Source: Phylloscopus collybita
Taxonomy: Eukaryota > Chordata > Aves > Passeriformes > Phylloscopidae
Assembly (NCBI GenBank): GCA_027886175.1
Contig: JAJNNQ010000006.1
Coordinates: forward strand, 4,340,001 to 4,404,000
Direction: 5' to 3'
Length of the DNA stretch: 64,000 bases
Shown in pieces: positions 35,446 through 48,424 of this stretch. The position numbers and the translations under genes were made by a program. How positions within the stretch are numbered: position 1 is the first letter of the stretch; each line of letters starts with the position of its first letter. The notes beneath the pieces were generated by a model. The model worked only from the letters and a program-made list of their open reading frames with translations, ran no database searches and was not told where the DNA came from.

Positions 35446-38081
35446 AAGTCAGTTAAAATCTCTGAGTCTTTTCTGAAACTATAGTTAAAAATGTCTTTTC
35501 AGAAATAAATAAATAACAAACATAATTTTTCATTAAATTTGGTTTTGAAAAAGGGGGTTAATATCCTCATTTATTTTTCTTAGTCTCACTAGATTCTTTG
35601 GTATCCAAGCAATAGTTTCTGTGAATTATTTGATGATCGTAACCTCATTTTTTGAAATTATCCATCTCAATTCCTGTCTGAAATGCTTACCCTGCTCACA
35701 GAAAAATTCTTGTCACACAGGGATAGGGTGTCTCTGTCCCCACTAGGGCACATTAATATACAATAATATTAGGATATGGATACGACTTCTGTTAAAAGGT
35801 ATCTGGGGATTGAGATATTTTTCACATCTCTCTTGAAATAATCAAGCTTTGGTGTTTCAAAGTCCTGCTCAGTGAGCTCTTGCTGTCCTGTTGAAATATG
35901 CTGAGGTACCCATTACTGATATATCAAGCACAGTAGATTTTTCAAGATCTAATGATGCATGTGTTCAGAAGTCTCATGGCCTTAAAAACTTCAGAGAACG
36001 CAGAGAAGACGTAAAACACAGTTAACCTGTTGATAGTGACACTTAGAAACAACAAGGCCCATCAGGAAGTGGGGTGCTTTCAAAAAATGTTTAAAAGTTT
36101 AAAAAGATCCTCTTACTCTGTGATAGAGGAATGAAAAAGGTTGATAAGATTCGCTGCTCTGAAAAAAATGCCTTCTTTACATGAGCTAATAAGAGTTTCC
36201 ATGCTTTTTTAAGACACTAAGGCATTAATATTTAAGATAACCTGTTCTGCCAGGGAACCTAGAGATTTCACAGGCTGATTTCCACTAGCATGGTAAAAGT
36301 TCTCATCATTTTTCCATAAATATTATGCAGCCAACATAGAAAGAGAAATAAACAATTCTAAATGAATAAACACATCACTAAAGCTACTGAGTGACTTACT
36401 CCTTCAATAACTGACCAGTAGAATATCTATTATTTTACAGTAATATCTCAAATATATTACTGCACATTTTTACTAGTAATAGTTTTAAATACATCCCCAA
36501 ATTTATTTTTTTAAATACATCTTTTGCAATTAAGTAATATAACAGTATATGGAAAGGAAATTATATAGTAATGTAAGGAGAAAAATTGCGTATAAATAAT
36601 CAATGTTTTAATTTTATTTCTAAAAGAGAACAAATTAGTTCAAAACATAATTTGAACTAATAACGAATAATAATGAAAAAATAATTTCAGGTAAAAGCTT
36701 TTTAATTACAACTTCTATGCAGGATACAATCAGTAGTATCATATGAATTGTAAATTGCCGAGTAGAAGATTTTATTTTATAATTTTCATATGATAAATAT
36801 TCCTTGTTTTTAGTCTCATTGTTGAGTCATTTTTCAATGGGTGTACTAATTAATTGACTTATTCCCCACTGGGTATTAAAGCTTCAGAAAGGACCTACAA
36901 TTTCACATAGAGTTTTTTCCCTTTTTTCACCATATTTTACAATATTTCAATTTTTTAAATTTGGTGTTATAAATAAAAGTCTAAATAAATGGATTTTGAT
37001 AAAATGGAAGCAATTACATCAACTGAATTCTTCTCTCACCTGTGATGTAAGGAGGAAGAAATTTTACATGCTTAAATTCACAGTTAAATGCTGAGCTTAC
37101 ATTAGTTGAAATTGAATTTACCAATTTGGCCCCATGATTCTACTTAGAATTATGTTCTTACTATATTCTATCCTTGAACTTTGTAATGCAAGAAAAAATG
37201 CCCCAAAAGTGTGTAAGAAAACAAGGACAAAGACAAACAGCATGAAGAAACTTGTTGCTTTCTGTTGTTGTTGTTTTTTGGGGGTTTTTGTTTGTTTGTT
37301 TTTTAAGTAGAGAAAATAAGAACAAAACAGATATCTGAAATCTTCACCTTTTGCACTTAATCCACAAACTTTATTTTCTCTTCTTTTTGAATTACTTGAA
37401 TTTTCATAAAATCTTCCATGCTTGGCAAAAACTGTTGTCCTATCAGTATTAAGTTGATACACAGATTCTCAGTAAGATACTATCTCTCTCAGATACAGAA
37501 GAGCTAACCTTAAATGACAGATTGGTGTAGATTTCTCTCTTTTAGAGATACTTTTATTTGGGGGTAATTTTCATGCTGTAATGGTTTTTTGCATAGCTGA
37601 AAGCCATCAGAAAAATCCAGACTCTGTGTCACACATCTAGTAGGCAATGTTTTCTGTTATTTAGTTGTAGCAACAGAGTTTCGTCATGGAGATATCATTG
37701 GTGTTTGAATGGCCTTTTTAATCTATACTCCGGAAGACGTTTAAGAAGCTGTCAAATAGAAGGATAAACAAAATTTAATTGAGTTTTTACATGTTTACTA
37801 AATGACTAAACAAGGAAGAATTCTCTACTCTCCTTATTAGAGCAATTCCAGAGGCCAGGGTACTATACACTAAAGATCATCAGGTTTCTGTGGTCACCCT
37901 AAATCCCTTCCAGTTTTGTGAGTCCTGAAAATAAGATATTGGAGGGGAAAGGCCAGTAGCACATAGGACATGCAATAAAGTGTATCTTATAGCCTTAAGC
38001 CCTAAGGGTCCTCAGAAAACACTGAGGAAGGAAAACTCATGAGTGATTAATCATGAAAACCTGATGAGAAACTCATCATGA
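35446..38081. other. AT-rich non-coding stretch
   Basis: No gene recognised. The 114-codon minus frame at 37118-37462 crosses a G/T tract and has no family signature. Confidence 0.5.
37261..37305 (+). repeat. G/T-rich low-complexity tract
   Basis: (GTT)n followed by a run of five or more G and T-rich (TTTG)n. Confidence 0.85.
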
Positions 38082-38086
38082 GAAGC
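38082..38086. repeat. Probable target-site duplication, left (GAAGC)
   Basis: Four of five bases match GAAGA at 38890-38894 on the other side of the LTR. Confidence 0.5.
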
Positions 38087-38147
38087 TGTCTTGGGTTGTG
38101 GAGCCAGGGGTGTGTATTCTATTTTCATATGTTAAAAGCAGTTGGGG

Positions 38148-38181
<34 letters not shown>

Positions 38182-38889
38182 TTTTGTTTTTATGTCTTGT
38201 AACTTTGGGAGAAGGGGGGTGGATGCCTTCTGATAATGGGCCAACAGTTAAAACCAGGTAGGGCATTGTTTCTTATCTCTTTCACCACTGGTCCTCCCTC
38301 CAGGGGGATATTTTCTGCTAATGGACCATTAACACTTCCCCAAACTAACACATCCACATTCCATCATCCTATTGTGAGATGCTCCACCCAGTGCGGGGAG
38401 CCAACCATTCCTACCTGGATAAAACTGAGCCACAGGAACATGAAGGCATCTAGCTTCACCTAGTTCCTGGAGGAAGACTGGACTCCTTCTCACCATCACT
38501 GGACCTGTTTTCTACAGGATTATCTCTACTTCACCAGAACCACCTCTGCCACTCCAGGAGGACTCACTTTTGGACTGCTTCCAACACCCTGACCAACAGG
38601 GTGTCAGGTTGTAGCTCTGACTCTGTCAGGGTTCTCCAAAATTGTGGTTTGTTTGTTTGCTTATTTGGTTAGGTGGTTTTGTCTTCTACTACATTTGTAT
38701 TGTTAATATTCCTCGTATTGTATTGTTAATATTCCTTAATATATTTGTATTGTAAAGTATTCCCAAATCTTTGCCTGAAAGCCCTTAATTGCAAAATTAT
38801 AATTTGGCGGGGGTGAGGGGTTTACATTCTCCATTCTAAGGGAAACCCCAGCTTTCCCTGGCAGATACCTGGCTTTCCAAACCAAGACA
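38087..38889 (-). mobile_element. Solo ERVL-like LTR, about 803 bp, songbird type
   Basis: Read on the minus strand the element begins TGTCTTGGTTTGGAAAGCCA and continues with 'aatgtaaacccctcaccccc', 'aattataattttgcaattaa' and 'gctttcaggcaaagatttgg'. This is the opening I recall for songbird ERVL-type LTRs. It ends in CA at 38087. Both ends have TG/CA termini, and the short inverted 'tgtcttgg..t' word is shared by the two edges. The flanks GAAGC/GAAGA fit a 5-bp duplication with one mutation. The internal part carries a 30-base T run (38151-38180 on the plus strand). There is no adjoining retroviral gene, so it is a solo LTR. The 75-codon frame inside is incidental. Confidence 0.8.
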
Positions 38890-38894
38890 GAAGA
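38890..38894. repeat. Probable target-site duplication, right (GAAGA)
   Basis: Pairs with 38082-38086 with one mismatch. Confidence 0.5.
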
Positions 38895-38939
38895 GACAGA
38901 AGCAAGCACAGAATCACAAGAGTAAAATATGTTTGGCCA

Positions 38940-39502
38940 GTGTAAAATAAAGCCCTTGACCTTGTCTCTCCTGAGGTCCTCAATAGACGAGTTGATGTAT
39001 GGGATAGATGGGCAGACAGTGAACTGGACTGAAAACTGGTTGAGTGGACAGGTCCAGAGAGTGGTGCACAGTGGCACAGAGTCTGGCTGGAGGCCAGCAG
39101 TGCATCACATGAAAAAATACTGGGTCCAGTCCTGCTCAGTGTGTTTATTAATGAGCCAGAGGATGGTGCAGAGTGCACTTCCTGCAAGTCTGCTGATGAC
39201 ATAAAATGGGAGAAGTGGCTGATACTATGGAGGGTTGTGCTGCCACCCAGAGCCACATCAAAAGACAGGAGAAATGAGCTGATGGGCAGCTGATGAGGGT
39301 CACCAAGAAGACATACAAAGTTTTGCACATGGGAAGGGTCACATACACCAATGTATAGTGAATGTTGTCCCACTGGAAAATTGTTTGGCAGAAGACCTGT
39401 AGGGTCTAGTATACTTACAGGAGCAACTGTGTTCTGCTGCTGTAAAGCATGAAAATAGTGTCCTGGGCTGCATTAGACAATGTGTTGCCAGCATGTCACT
39501 CA
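38940..39502 (+). mobile_element. CR1 LINE, ORF2 end and 3' region, decayed
   Basis: Follows the CR1 order: 'cttgaccttgtctctcctga', 'gacgagttgatgtatgggat', 'gagagtggtgcacagtggca', 'tactgggtccagtcctgctc' and 'gcaagtctgctgatgacata'. It closes with 'gtcctgggctgcattagaca' and stops before the 3' tail. Frames are broken by deletions. The minus-strand frames of 113 and 183 codons at 38736-39373 are antisense by-products of the LTR and this LINE. The solo LTR sits about 45 bases upstream. Confidence 0.9.
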
Positions 39503-42500
39503 TTATTATCTGTTTTTTCAATTTGTTTTCAGAGAAAATAAACAAAGAAAAAAGAAAACCGAAAAAGAAACCCACTCTTTTTTTTTTTTTTTTTCTAGCT
39601 GGAATACAAAAATTTATTGAAAATCTAAAAAAATTCACATATCTGGGAACAGTATACATGTGAATTCCTTTAAATTGTCTCCTATGTGATAGCAGCATGT
39701 TTCCTGTGTGTGAAATAATGGAAGCGGCTTGGGCTATCAGCATCAAAGCAGTATTTGAAAGTAATAAAAAGCAGTGAGATTTGTGGCATCATTTTGATAT
39801 CTCTGGCATGAACTAGATAGAATTTTTTTCAGTGCTATTATAGCTAAGATGTTGTTGTAATAATAAGCTACAAGTCAAACACTAACTGAAACAGTGCTCT
39901 GCTTTCCTTGATTTGGAACAGAGGAGCAATTACAAAAACAACTTTATTGGAAATCCAGGTCATCTACAATCTCCAATAGTTTTGCAACTCCAGAAATAAA
40001 GAGACCTGTGAAAACTAGTTTATATAATAATGTCAGCAAGCAGTGCCAGTGGCCAATGTGGGCAGTGGCAACATCTAGAACATATTGGAAAGGTAACACT
40101 AATACTATAACATTAAAATTTGATACCAAACTATGACTGTCTCTGTTATAGGTAATTCAGTGAGAAAGAGACAGAGAAAGGTGTTGTGGATAATAATGAT
40201 AATATCCCAAGCACAAAAGATCTCTCATTTTAAACCAAAAGTTGCACTCTAGCATTGATAAAATGCATTCATGTGAAACCATAAAGAATGTAATGTAAGA
40301 GAAAAGGATGTCAGGCAAGTAAAGCCCACAAAAGAACTACAAATCCTAAGAAATAACACTCACTCAATCACCCCTAACATGATAATGCTCATTATTTGGA
40401 AATAAAATACAAACATTGTGAAACACAACAGAAGCATGAGAATTTATTAGATTATCATGACACATTTGCAAAGACCAGCAATCTCATAGCATAGCAGTTC
40501 AATTAGTTTAGAGAAATTTTTCATTTTAGCTAAGACCAGTACTAAAAGAAGAAGATGAACATGTTACTGATGAAGGTAAATCAAACATTCTTAATATTAA
40601 GGTGGAAATCCAAGGGAGAATGAGATCTGTGTACCACCAGTGATAGACAGAATGGCAGAAGAGGAGGAGAAAGAGCTGACAATTATGAGCTTCATTTCAT
40701 TATGAATTACACATATGAGCAAATATATGCGTATGACATAATGTGTCAATATCAGATGATTTTTTAATTAAAATACTTTTTAAAAAGATGATAATTTCTT
40801 ATTCTATGTACCTAATCAAGAGTAAATTCATCACAAAAATCAGGCAACATCAGCTGAAAAACTCTCTGAATAGGTCTTCTAAAACCTGAGAAATACATAA
40901 ATCTAGAAAATAAGCGAAGAAGTGAAAATTAATGAAATTAATTTCATTGCCACAGCTCCTGTATGTAAGGTTAGAATGAGAATATTACTCTGAAGTCACA
41001 GTATATCAAACTACTAGAATGCATATAGTCACTTGCCACTGTAGGAAAATTGTCGGAATTGACATTTCCTGCTGACTTGCCAGCTTGTAAACACACACCC
41101 CCCCCGGCCCCCAAAATTAACTTAGTTTGCTAATATTTTCTTCTTGTTTCACAGGGAAGGTGTTTAGGAGGTGATAGCTGATGCCAAGTTTGTTTATTTT
41201 TTATGCTTCATACATCACCAGGGTTATGCTAGCTGACCTTAGATAAACAGGGAAAATATTTGTGCATGTTCAACAGCTCCTTTGGGAAACACCATTTCTC
41301 AGGCTGCCATTTGGGCTGTGTTCAGTACACAGTGTTTTACAAAGAAAATGCAACACATTTCTGATGTCATATAGGTTACTGATGTCTGCACAGATGAGAT
41401 TTTGATCTGAGGAAAAAAACTCAGGAAGAACATTACCACAAAAACATTTGAATGAAGAAAACAAGTAAAAAAAAAACAACCACAAAGCAAAAAGAAGAAA
41501 ACATTATAGGAAGATAAATTATCAGAATAAACAGATATAAACCAGTAAAAAACAGCTGCTGAAAGAGTCTGATTCAAAAAAAAAAAAAAAAAAAAAAAGG
41601 AAGAAATATAAGAATGGTTTGGATTCTGAGCTATGAAAAAGTAATCTCTGTCCCATACATTTGTTCCAGAAAGAAAAAAATAGGAATACTAATATATCAG
41701 AGGCAATCATAGGTTTTACAAGAAATTAAAAACCAAAATATATTTAAAGGGCTTTAGCAGTGGTGTCTTATGAAGTTTTTCCCAAAACTTCTTTTCGCAC
41801 TGATATACCCAAGAAATAAAATAATATAGTCAAAATTAATGGTGTTTCTATCAAAGGCTGAAAATGGCAGTCTTCCACACAACACATCTAGCAGCATAAG
41901 CAAGTTCCATAATAAATTGAACATTGCTAATTACTTCAGATGTTAGACTGACATTACATTTAATAATTTATTTTAATTTAATTTAATGATTGAATGCAAT
42001 TAAGTTCAATGCAAAAGACTGTTTATTGTTAATTTATTATAAGTAGCTTTACCAAGAACTATGTTGGGAATCATATTCTGCAGAAAGTTTTCTAATGAGC
42101 TTTTGGGAACTAACCAGCCAAGCTAGGTAAGTACAAATTATGCTTGGGTGTTCAGCTGGACAGTAGACACCCAATAACACAGAGCTTTATTTGTATCTTT
42201 GACACTGAGTGATCAATGAACGAGAAGACATCTGAGCTTACTGCATTGCTTGCCTTTACCATACATAGAACAGTTTTTATTAATTTCATTGCTTTGGAAA
42301 ACAGCTGACATTCAATCTGGCAGAGAGAACGAAGATATTTCTGAACTGACTTCAACAATCCTTCTTTTTGACAGCTAGATTGCAATGAATGAAGCTGAGT
42401 AATAAGGCACTCATGTTTGAAATAGGAACTGTACACCTGAAACAAATCTTGAGCTTGGATTTCAGACATGTTTGGAGCTATGAATGTGTTAAGATTTTCC

Positions 42501-42875
42501 ATAATTTTAGAGACACTTCTCAAAGTTTGATTGAATGCTGAACTTTGTACTATCAATTACGTAGAGTAAGATATATTTATAACATTTTCTTGCTGATAAT
42601 GGATGTTGTTCAAGTATTTTAATTTGCATTTTCTTGAGAACATCTCTCCCTCTGGATTCTGTGCAGAGTCTCAATTTTATCTTCCTTGTAATCAATTATA
42701 TCAGGAGTTCAGGTTTTATAATTTTGGGTGACTGAGTGAACAGAATTTTTTTGTACTTTTTATATTGCTGAAGAATCCAACCACTGCCATTACCAATTAT
42801 TTTGATAATTTCTGCAGAGCGTGGATCCTGAACTGATTCTAAGAAGCCAGAGACTAAGAAGCCAGGTTATGGTAG
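39503..42875. other. AT-rich non-coding stretch with one longer minus-strand frame
   Basis: Only small repeats and homopolymers (T run 39578-39594, A run 41576-41598) are certain. The minus-strand frame 42152-42556 is discussed as a finding. The 135-codon minus frame at 39339-39746 overlaps the end of the CR1 and a T run, so it is not credible. Confidence 0.45.
41576..41598 (+). repeat. Poly(A) run of 23
   Basis: Uninterrupted A run. Confidence 0.9.
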
Positions 42876-43130
42876 TTTTTTTTTTCTGTTTCTTTGTTTG
42901 TTTTTTTTGTTTTTTTGTGGGGGGTTTGTTGGTCTGGTTTGTTGTTTTTTGGGGTTTTTTTGTGTTTTGTTTTTGTGTTTTGTTTTTTTGTGTTTTGTTT
43001 TTGGTTTTGTGTTTTGTTTTTGTGGGGTTTTTTTGTGTTTTGTTTTTGTTTTGTGTTTTGCTTTTGAGGGTTTTTTTTGTGTTTTGTTTTTGTTTTTGTG
43101 TGTTGTTTTTGTGTTTTGTTTTGTGTTGTT
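42876..43130 (+). repeat. Long G/T-rich quasi-repeat, (GTTTT)n-like
   Basis: About 255 bases of T runs separated by G, GTG or GGGG. A short GTGTTTTGTTTTTGT-like motif recurs many times with varying spacing. It is the largest low-complexity tract in the window. All open frames on both strands here (up to 139 codons, Phe/Cys/Val-rich on plus and Lys/Thr/Asn-rich on minus) are by-products. Confidence 0.9.
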
Positions 43131-45665
43131 AAACAAACTAATTTTAAATGGAATTTCATTATCTTAGAGTGAGCTGTCTGTGCAGTGCAACCTATAATGG
43201 TCTGCAGTTCAAAACTGCTTGTCTTTCCTTTCCTCCTATGTGATAAAGCAACAAAGGAGAAATTAAATTTCATGTTTCCAGAATATAATGTACTGCTTGG
43301 ACAATCTGGGTGGTGTTGTCTTTTTCTTATTATTTTGAATTTTTTTATTTAATATGGTAAGTTTTCACTTTGTTTCAAAACACACTGTATAAAGCATACC
43401 CTGAAACAGAGAAAAAAGAGCAGATTTTATTCTTATTGTTGCACTTAGTAGCTATATCTGACATAAACCTGTTTAATCAATCTGTTTAAGTCATCATCAT
43501 AAAATTAGTGAGAGTTGTTTAAATTCCGTGATTACCAATAAAAGAACATCACCATAGGTGATACATTATAGAAGCCAGTGAAATCTTCTTTAATGCTCTT
43601 GTCAGTGTCCAAACTCAAAGGCTTACTTACTGTGTTGCAAAAGTCAACTTATGACTATAAAATCACCATCATTATTTTTATTGGATCCTCTCTTCCAATT
43701 TCGTTATTTTAGTTAAAATTAATGATTTTCTGAATTTATATTGGTTTTTTTTCCCACTTAGTTCTCATATATCAAATAGGAAAAATGCAAAAAAATAGGT
43801 AATAGTAATTTCTAGTTAAGACCACTATGAAGTATTTACCTGTTTTATTTATTTGCTGTAAGTTTACTGCATGGATTTTGTAAATGCTAGTGAAAAGGTG
43901 ACAAGAAAACACATACCTGGTTGTTTGCCTGACAGAATCATTTTGGATCATGTGAAATCCCAGAAGAGAGAAGAAATATTCTCTCCCCTGACATCATCTG
44001 AGTGTACTCACCCAGGAGGTGGTTCAGGACTTGAGGGAAGGAGAGCATGAAGGTGGGGAGGCAGGGATGTGGCTTGGGGAGTGGGGAGCAGGGGTTGGAA
44101 ATAGGAAACTTCATGGAACAATAAACGATTTAATCAGAAGTGTAGACATCTGTGATACAGAACTAGTAATAATAAAGACTCCTTTTAGACAAAAAAGGAA
44201 AAAATTAGTCATAACATCCTAAGGTAGACATCAAAATGGTTAGTTTCATGATTTGTTCTGTTAATATCTGTTTCTTTCCATTGACTGAATATAGAGTTCA
44301 TGGTGACTAATATATACAAGACTTAATAGATATATACTACTAGTTTTTATGACTAAGAGTCTGAGAGATATCTAAGAATAGAAAAAAAATGCACCATCAA
44401 ATCTAATGTGACAAAATTTTTTTTCTCCTAGACCAAGAGGTGTTAGTGTAGAGTATGCTACTTGAAGCACCCACAATTTTTTTAGAGTAAAAGACTGCAG
44501 GAAAAGTTTCCACACGTAAATATTCAATGAGTATAAGATAAACTGATCTTATCAGTCTATCTCTTTTCTCAATATGTCCCAACTAGAGGATTTTTTTGTA
44601 AAAATATTGTAATAAAACAAAGCAAAGAATATAAAAAATGCTTTAGGAAATTTACAGGCTCTTTTTCAGTCTGCTCAATATAATAGACTTACAGCATAAG
44701 ATTTTCTTTATCTAACTAATCTTACTAATACGTGTTGTTAAATTTTCATTATTATATATTCTTCTTGTTTATTTTTTTTCCCTGAGAAGATGAAAGCTTA
44801 TTATGTTACTTCAAGTTTTGTGGCCTCTGAAGAACACCAGTTGTTTCAGGTGACAAAAGAAACCTTGATAGCTTTCAGATATGGATCTAACCTTTTCCAA
44901 TTTTTAAATCCACATCAAGTATATGCTTTGTCTGTGTACTTTGTCTGAAGCAGTTTGGCATGAAAGTCTGAAAGAGCAGTACTAATAAAGCATTCCTTCC
45001 CTAGTTCAAAATAATGATAAATAATGACACGCTAACAAACATGAAACTGAGGTATTCATGTTTCAATAATAACCTTTCTGATAAACCTGAGAGTAGGATT
45101 TTTATTGCAGATGACATGAAACATGGATAGACAGTTAATATGTTGAACGACAGGACTGAATTTCAAATCATTGCAATGAATTAGAGAAAACGGGGATAAA
45201 ATTAAGTAGGGACATCTACATTTTTATAAGCTTAGACAGAATAATTATCTATTCACATACTAGACTTTTGATTAGATGGTTAGCATAAAGAGACGAACAT
45301 TCTAGGGTATCTCTTAGGAAGTATGAACAGGAAGTTATCATGTAGAACATAATGAGCAAAACTTCCATGTTTTAAACATCATATTTTATGAGAGATATAA
45401 AGAAAATACAATCTCCCCAAAAAAGCAAAGGAAAGCACAGAAAATACGAGGTACAAAAAAAGATGGAAAGGATTGGCATAATTTTCCCTGGAAAATCAAG
45501 GAAGAACATGCTGAACCATATTCATATCAATAGAAAGGTGATACGAAGAGGAAGGGAACGATCAGTTTCTCAAGTGTAGGCTTTAAGAAAAGAATATAGA
45601 ATCTGGAATTTCTGGAAGAAAGTGTTTGGTTAGGCCCAAACATTTTAATGTTACTAGTAGTGATA

Positions 45666-45780
45666 TTCCTTCACATGCAGCTGGAACAGTTTGAGGTTAT
45701 AGAAACAGGCTTGATTAATTGTGCGTGTTTTCCATGTATGGGTGCTGTACAGTTAATAACTCCAGTTTTCACAGAGTAGA
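45666..45780 (+). repeat. Diverged direct repeat, copy 1 (unclassified)
   Basis: 'ttccttcacatgcagctgga' followed by 'cttgattaattg' and 'gttttcac' match, in order, the blocks at 48000-48102. The class of element is unknown. Confidence 0.6.
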
Positions 45781-47995
45781 TAAATTATTCTAGTGGCCAA
45801 AGTTTTGTCAGCAGTAACCATTTTGTCCTTGAAGATATTTTGTTTGTTAGTTTGTTTTCTGCTTATTGGGGATGTATTTGCTATACTTGTCAATACTAAT
45901 TCAAAATTATTGGCAATTTTTAATATTTCAGTTCTGTATGCCAAAATTTAGATAACTTAAGGGAGTCTTAGTTTTTCATTGTGATGTATGTGCATTTCCT
46001 AAAACCTTGACAACATTCAGATTTGCAAACCTGACACCTGAATGTTTGCATACCAAAATTATTATTGCAACTAGTAACAAAGTTCTCCAAAATTGTTGAG
46101 GGCAGGCAATCCCAAAATACAATTCTTCAACCAACTTATTTTCATGTTCCTATGCTAAATTTAGTCTGCATGTTCCTATGGAAGTTGTGGAGTTTTCTTC
46201 AGTAGGAGTCTTTAAAACAGTTTGAAGAAACATCCATCAACAGTGATGAATTGTCTGGTGTTTGAAATATGGGTTTGTTCTTTTGGTTTGCTCTAATTAG
46301 TCAATTTATTATAAAGTTGTCTAATCCATGAGGGAGAGATGAAACAGAAGAGTCTATATACAATATATTAATTGTATAGAAAATCTTATTTTTGTATAGT
46401 ATGTTGCAGACAGAAACACAATAATTATGGGATTCTCTTTTGCAACAAAAGTCCCAGAAGAAAGTGTTAAAGTGGTCATGCTCAGAGAAAGGCTTAAGTC
46501 AGCAATCAGCTTGAATCATCAGTTTCATGAGTAGGTGAGGGACAGAACAAATTTAATTGAAGAAAGAAAGAATAAGAAACTCAGACTGTTCTTTTAAATG
46601 TTTCCTCACAATCTAGGTCAGCAAATTGTTGAGAAAGACAAAACAGAATTCAGAGATAATGATGAGAAATATCTTTACCAGATCCTTATTATCAAATGTC
46701 ATCTGGTAGCTTGGAGATATGAGACTTCAAGCAAAAGAGATGATCATTCTCATTCTGGATGAAAAGGTGAATGTCTTAAATGTAATAATAGACAAATTAG
46801 AGACTATATTCAACATTTTCCTAATTTATACTCCTATTTTTTTAATTTTTTATTGAAATAAATATTGTCACATTTTTCTCACAATTATTTCCATCCGTGT
46901 TTCTTATTCCTTTTTTTTCTATTCTGTTTTCTCTGTTAAACTTTTTCTTAACTTTCACCTGCTTCATGTATTTTTTCTCTCATATGCAGAATATACTTTC
47001 TTATGATTTTGATGTTCTACCTCTTCAGATCTGTTTTGCTGTTAATATTTTTCCCTAACCTTTCTCTAAATATTCTTCTAAAATCCATTTCTCCCTTCTC
47101 CTCATCCTTTTTTATCATCCTTTATTTCTCAGACTCAGTTGATCAGTGCTGCATTTTTTATATTCCTATAATACCCTCCAAAGTGCTCTTTGTCCTTTTC
47201 ATTTTCCACTCATCCCTCTGTTTCATTCTTGTTACTCAAATATTTTTCCTTAGATCATGACCTTGTCTATTGACACTTTATTTGTTGCTTACATTCCAGG
47301 GTATTGTTTTTATTGCTACCTTATCTGCTTTACCTGGAATATTTGAAGTATTTTCCAAAGTTGTTATGGCAGGTTAAGACCACAGAACTTTATGTCTATA
47401 TATACTTAAAAAGAAATCACAGGACACTTTAAACTAAAATATTTGGTTCCCACAGGTAAATATATTTTGCATATTCTCCAACATCTCTGTTTTCTTCTTT
47501 TTCTACTACACAAACTGATGCATTGGTTTGATTGAGATTACACATTCTTTGGTAGAGGGATCATAAATGATCATAATCTGTCTCATGTTCACTCACAGAT
47601 GCTATTTTTGCTCCAGCCCAGATAGCTATCACAGTAGGACAGAAACTAATTCAAGTGGAGGCATGAGCACCTGCTAGTTAGCCTAGTGCAGCTGCTTAGA
47701 ACTGTGTCTCAAAAACTTTAATTATAAAAAATACTAAAAAACACAAGTGACTCAGAAAATCACTGGAGCTTACTTAGTATGTCTGATTCAGAAAATTCTT
47801 GGCACAGAAAATATAAAATCCAACCTGTGTTTTAATTTTAGAATACAATTTGGGTTTAGAACAGAAAAGCCATCTCAAAAATCACCCACAGAGTGAATTC
47901 TACTGTGAATCCTCCAGAATTACTCACATCCAACAAAGAAAGAATTAAAGCTGGAGTATTTTTTTTTTAAGATTACTGAACTTTAATTTTTCACA

Positions 47996-48104
47996 CCTCC
48001 TTCACATACAGCTGGAGTGGCTTGAAGAGTTTGTAAAAGACTTGATTAATTGCTTGGCTTTTTCATGAAGGAATTCATACTATATAATTAGAGATTTCAC
48101 TGAA
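47996..48104 (+). repeat. Diverged direct repeat, copy 2 (unclassified)
   Basis: 'ctccttcacatacagctgga', 'cttgattaattg' and 'gatttcac' correspond to copy 1 about 2.33 kb upstream, in the same orientation. Confidence 0.6.
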
Positions 48105-48424
48105 GTGGGTACATTAGTTCAAATCTTACATAGACGGGGGAGGCTTTCACTTCAAAGATTTCTCACCAAGAAATATTTTTCATTGGGCCTGACATTTTCT
48201 AATTCAATAATATAATGTTTTACAGTTCAAAATAGCAAGTTGCATCTGATGTTTGAGTTTTATGCCCCCAAACTGGATACATTACACAATCCTGATTTTC
48301 TGATCTTCTAGGACCCTATCTGTAAGGATTTACAGATCACCAAATGCTAAATACTAAAATCACACAGGTGAAAATAATGGATGTCTTCCTCAATGTCAGG
48401 AGGGAAATAGCTAGATTTGATATG

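Larger units (their letters stand above)
43131..48424. other. AT-rich non-coding stretch
   Basis: No gene recognised. A G-rich patch at 44020-44100 and a diverged direct repeat at 45666 and 48000 are the only notable parts. Confidence 0.5.

Noticed and set aside
38822..39373. 183-codon minus-strand open frame
   Set aside because: Antisense to the CR1 body and overlapping the LTR edge; a by-product of repeat sequence.
42821..43273. Four open frames of 89 to 139 codons on both strands
   Set aside because: All are composed of low-complexity G/T or A/C coding (Phe/Cys/Val or Lys/Thr/Asn) across the tract.
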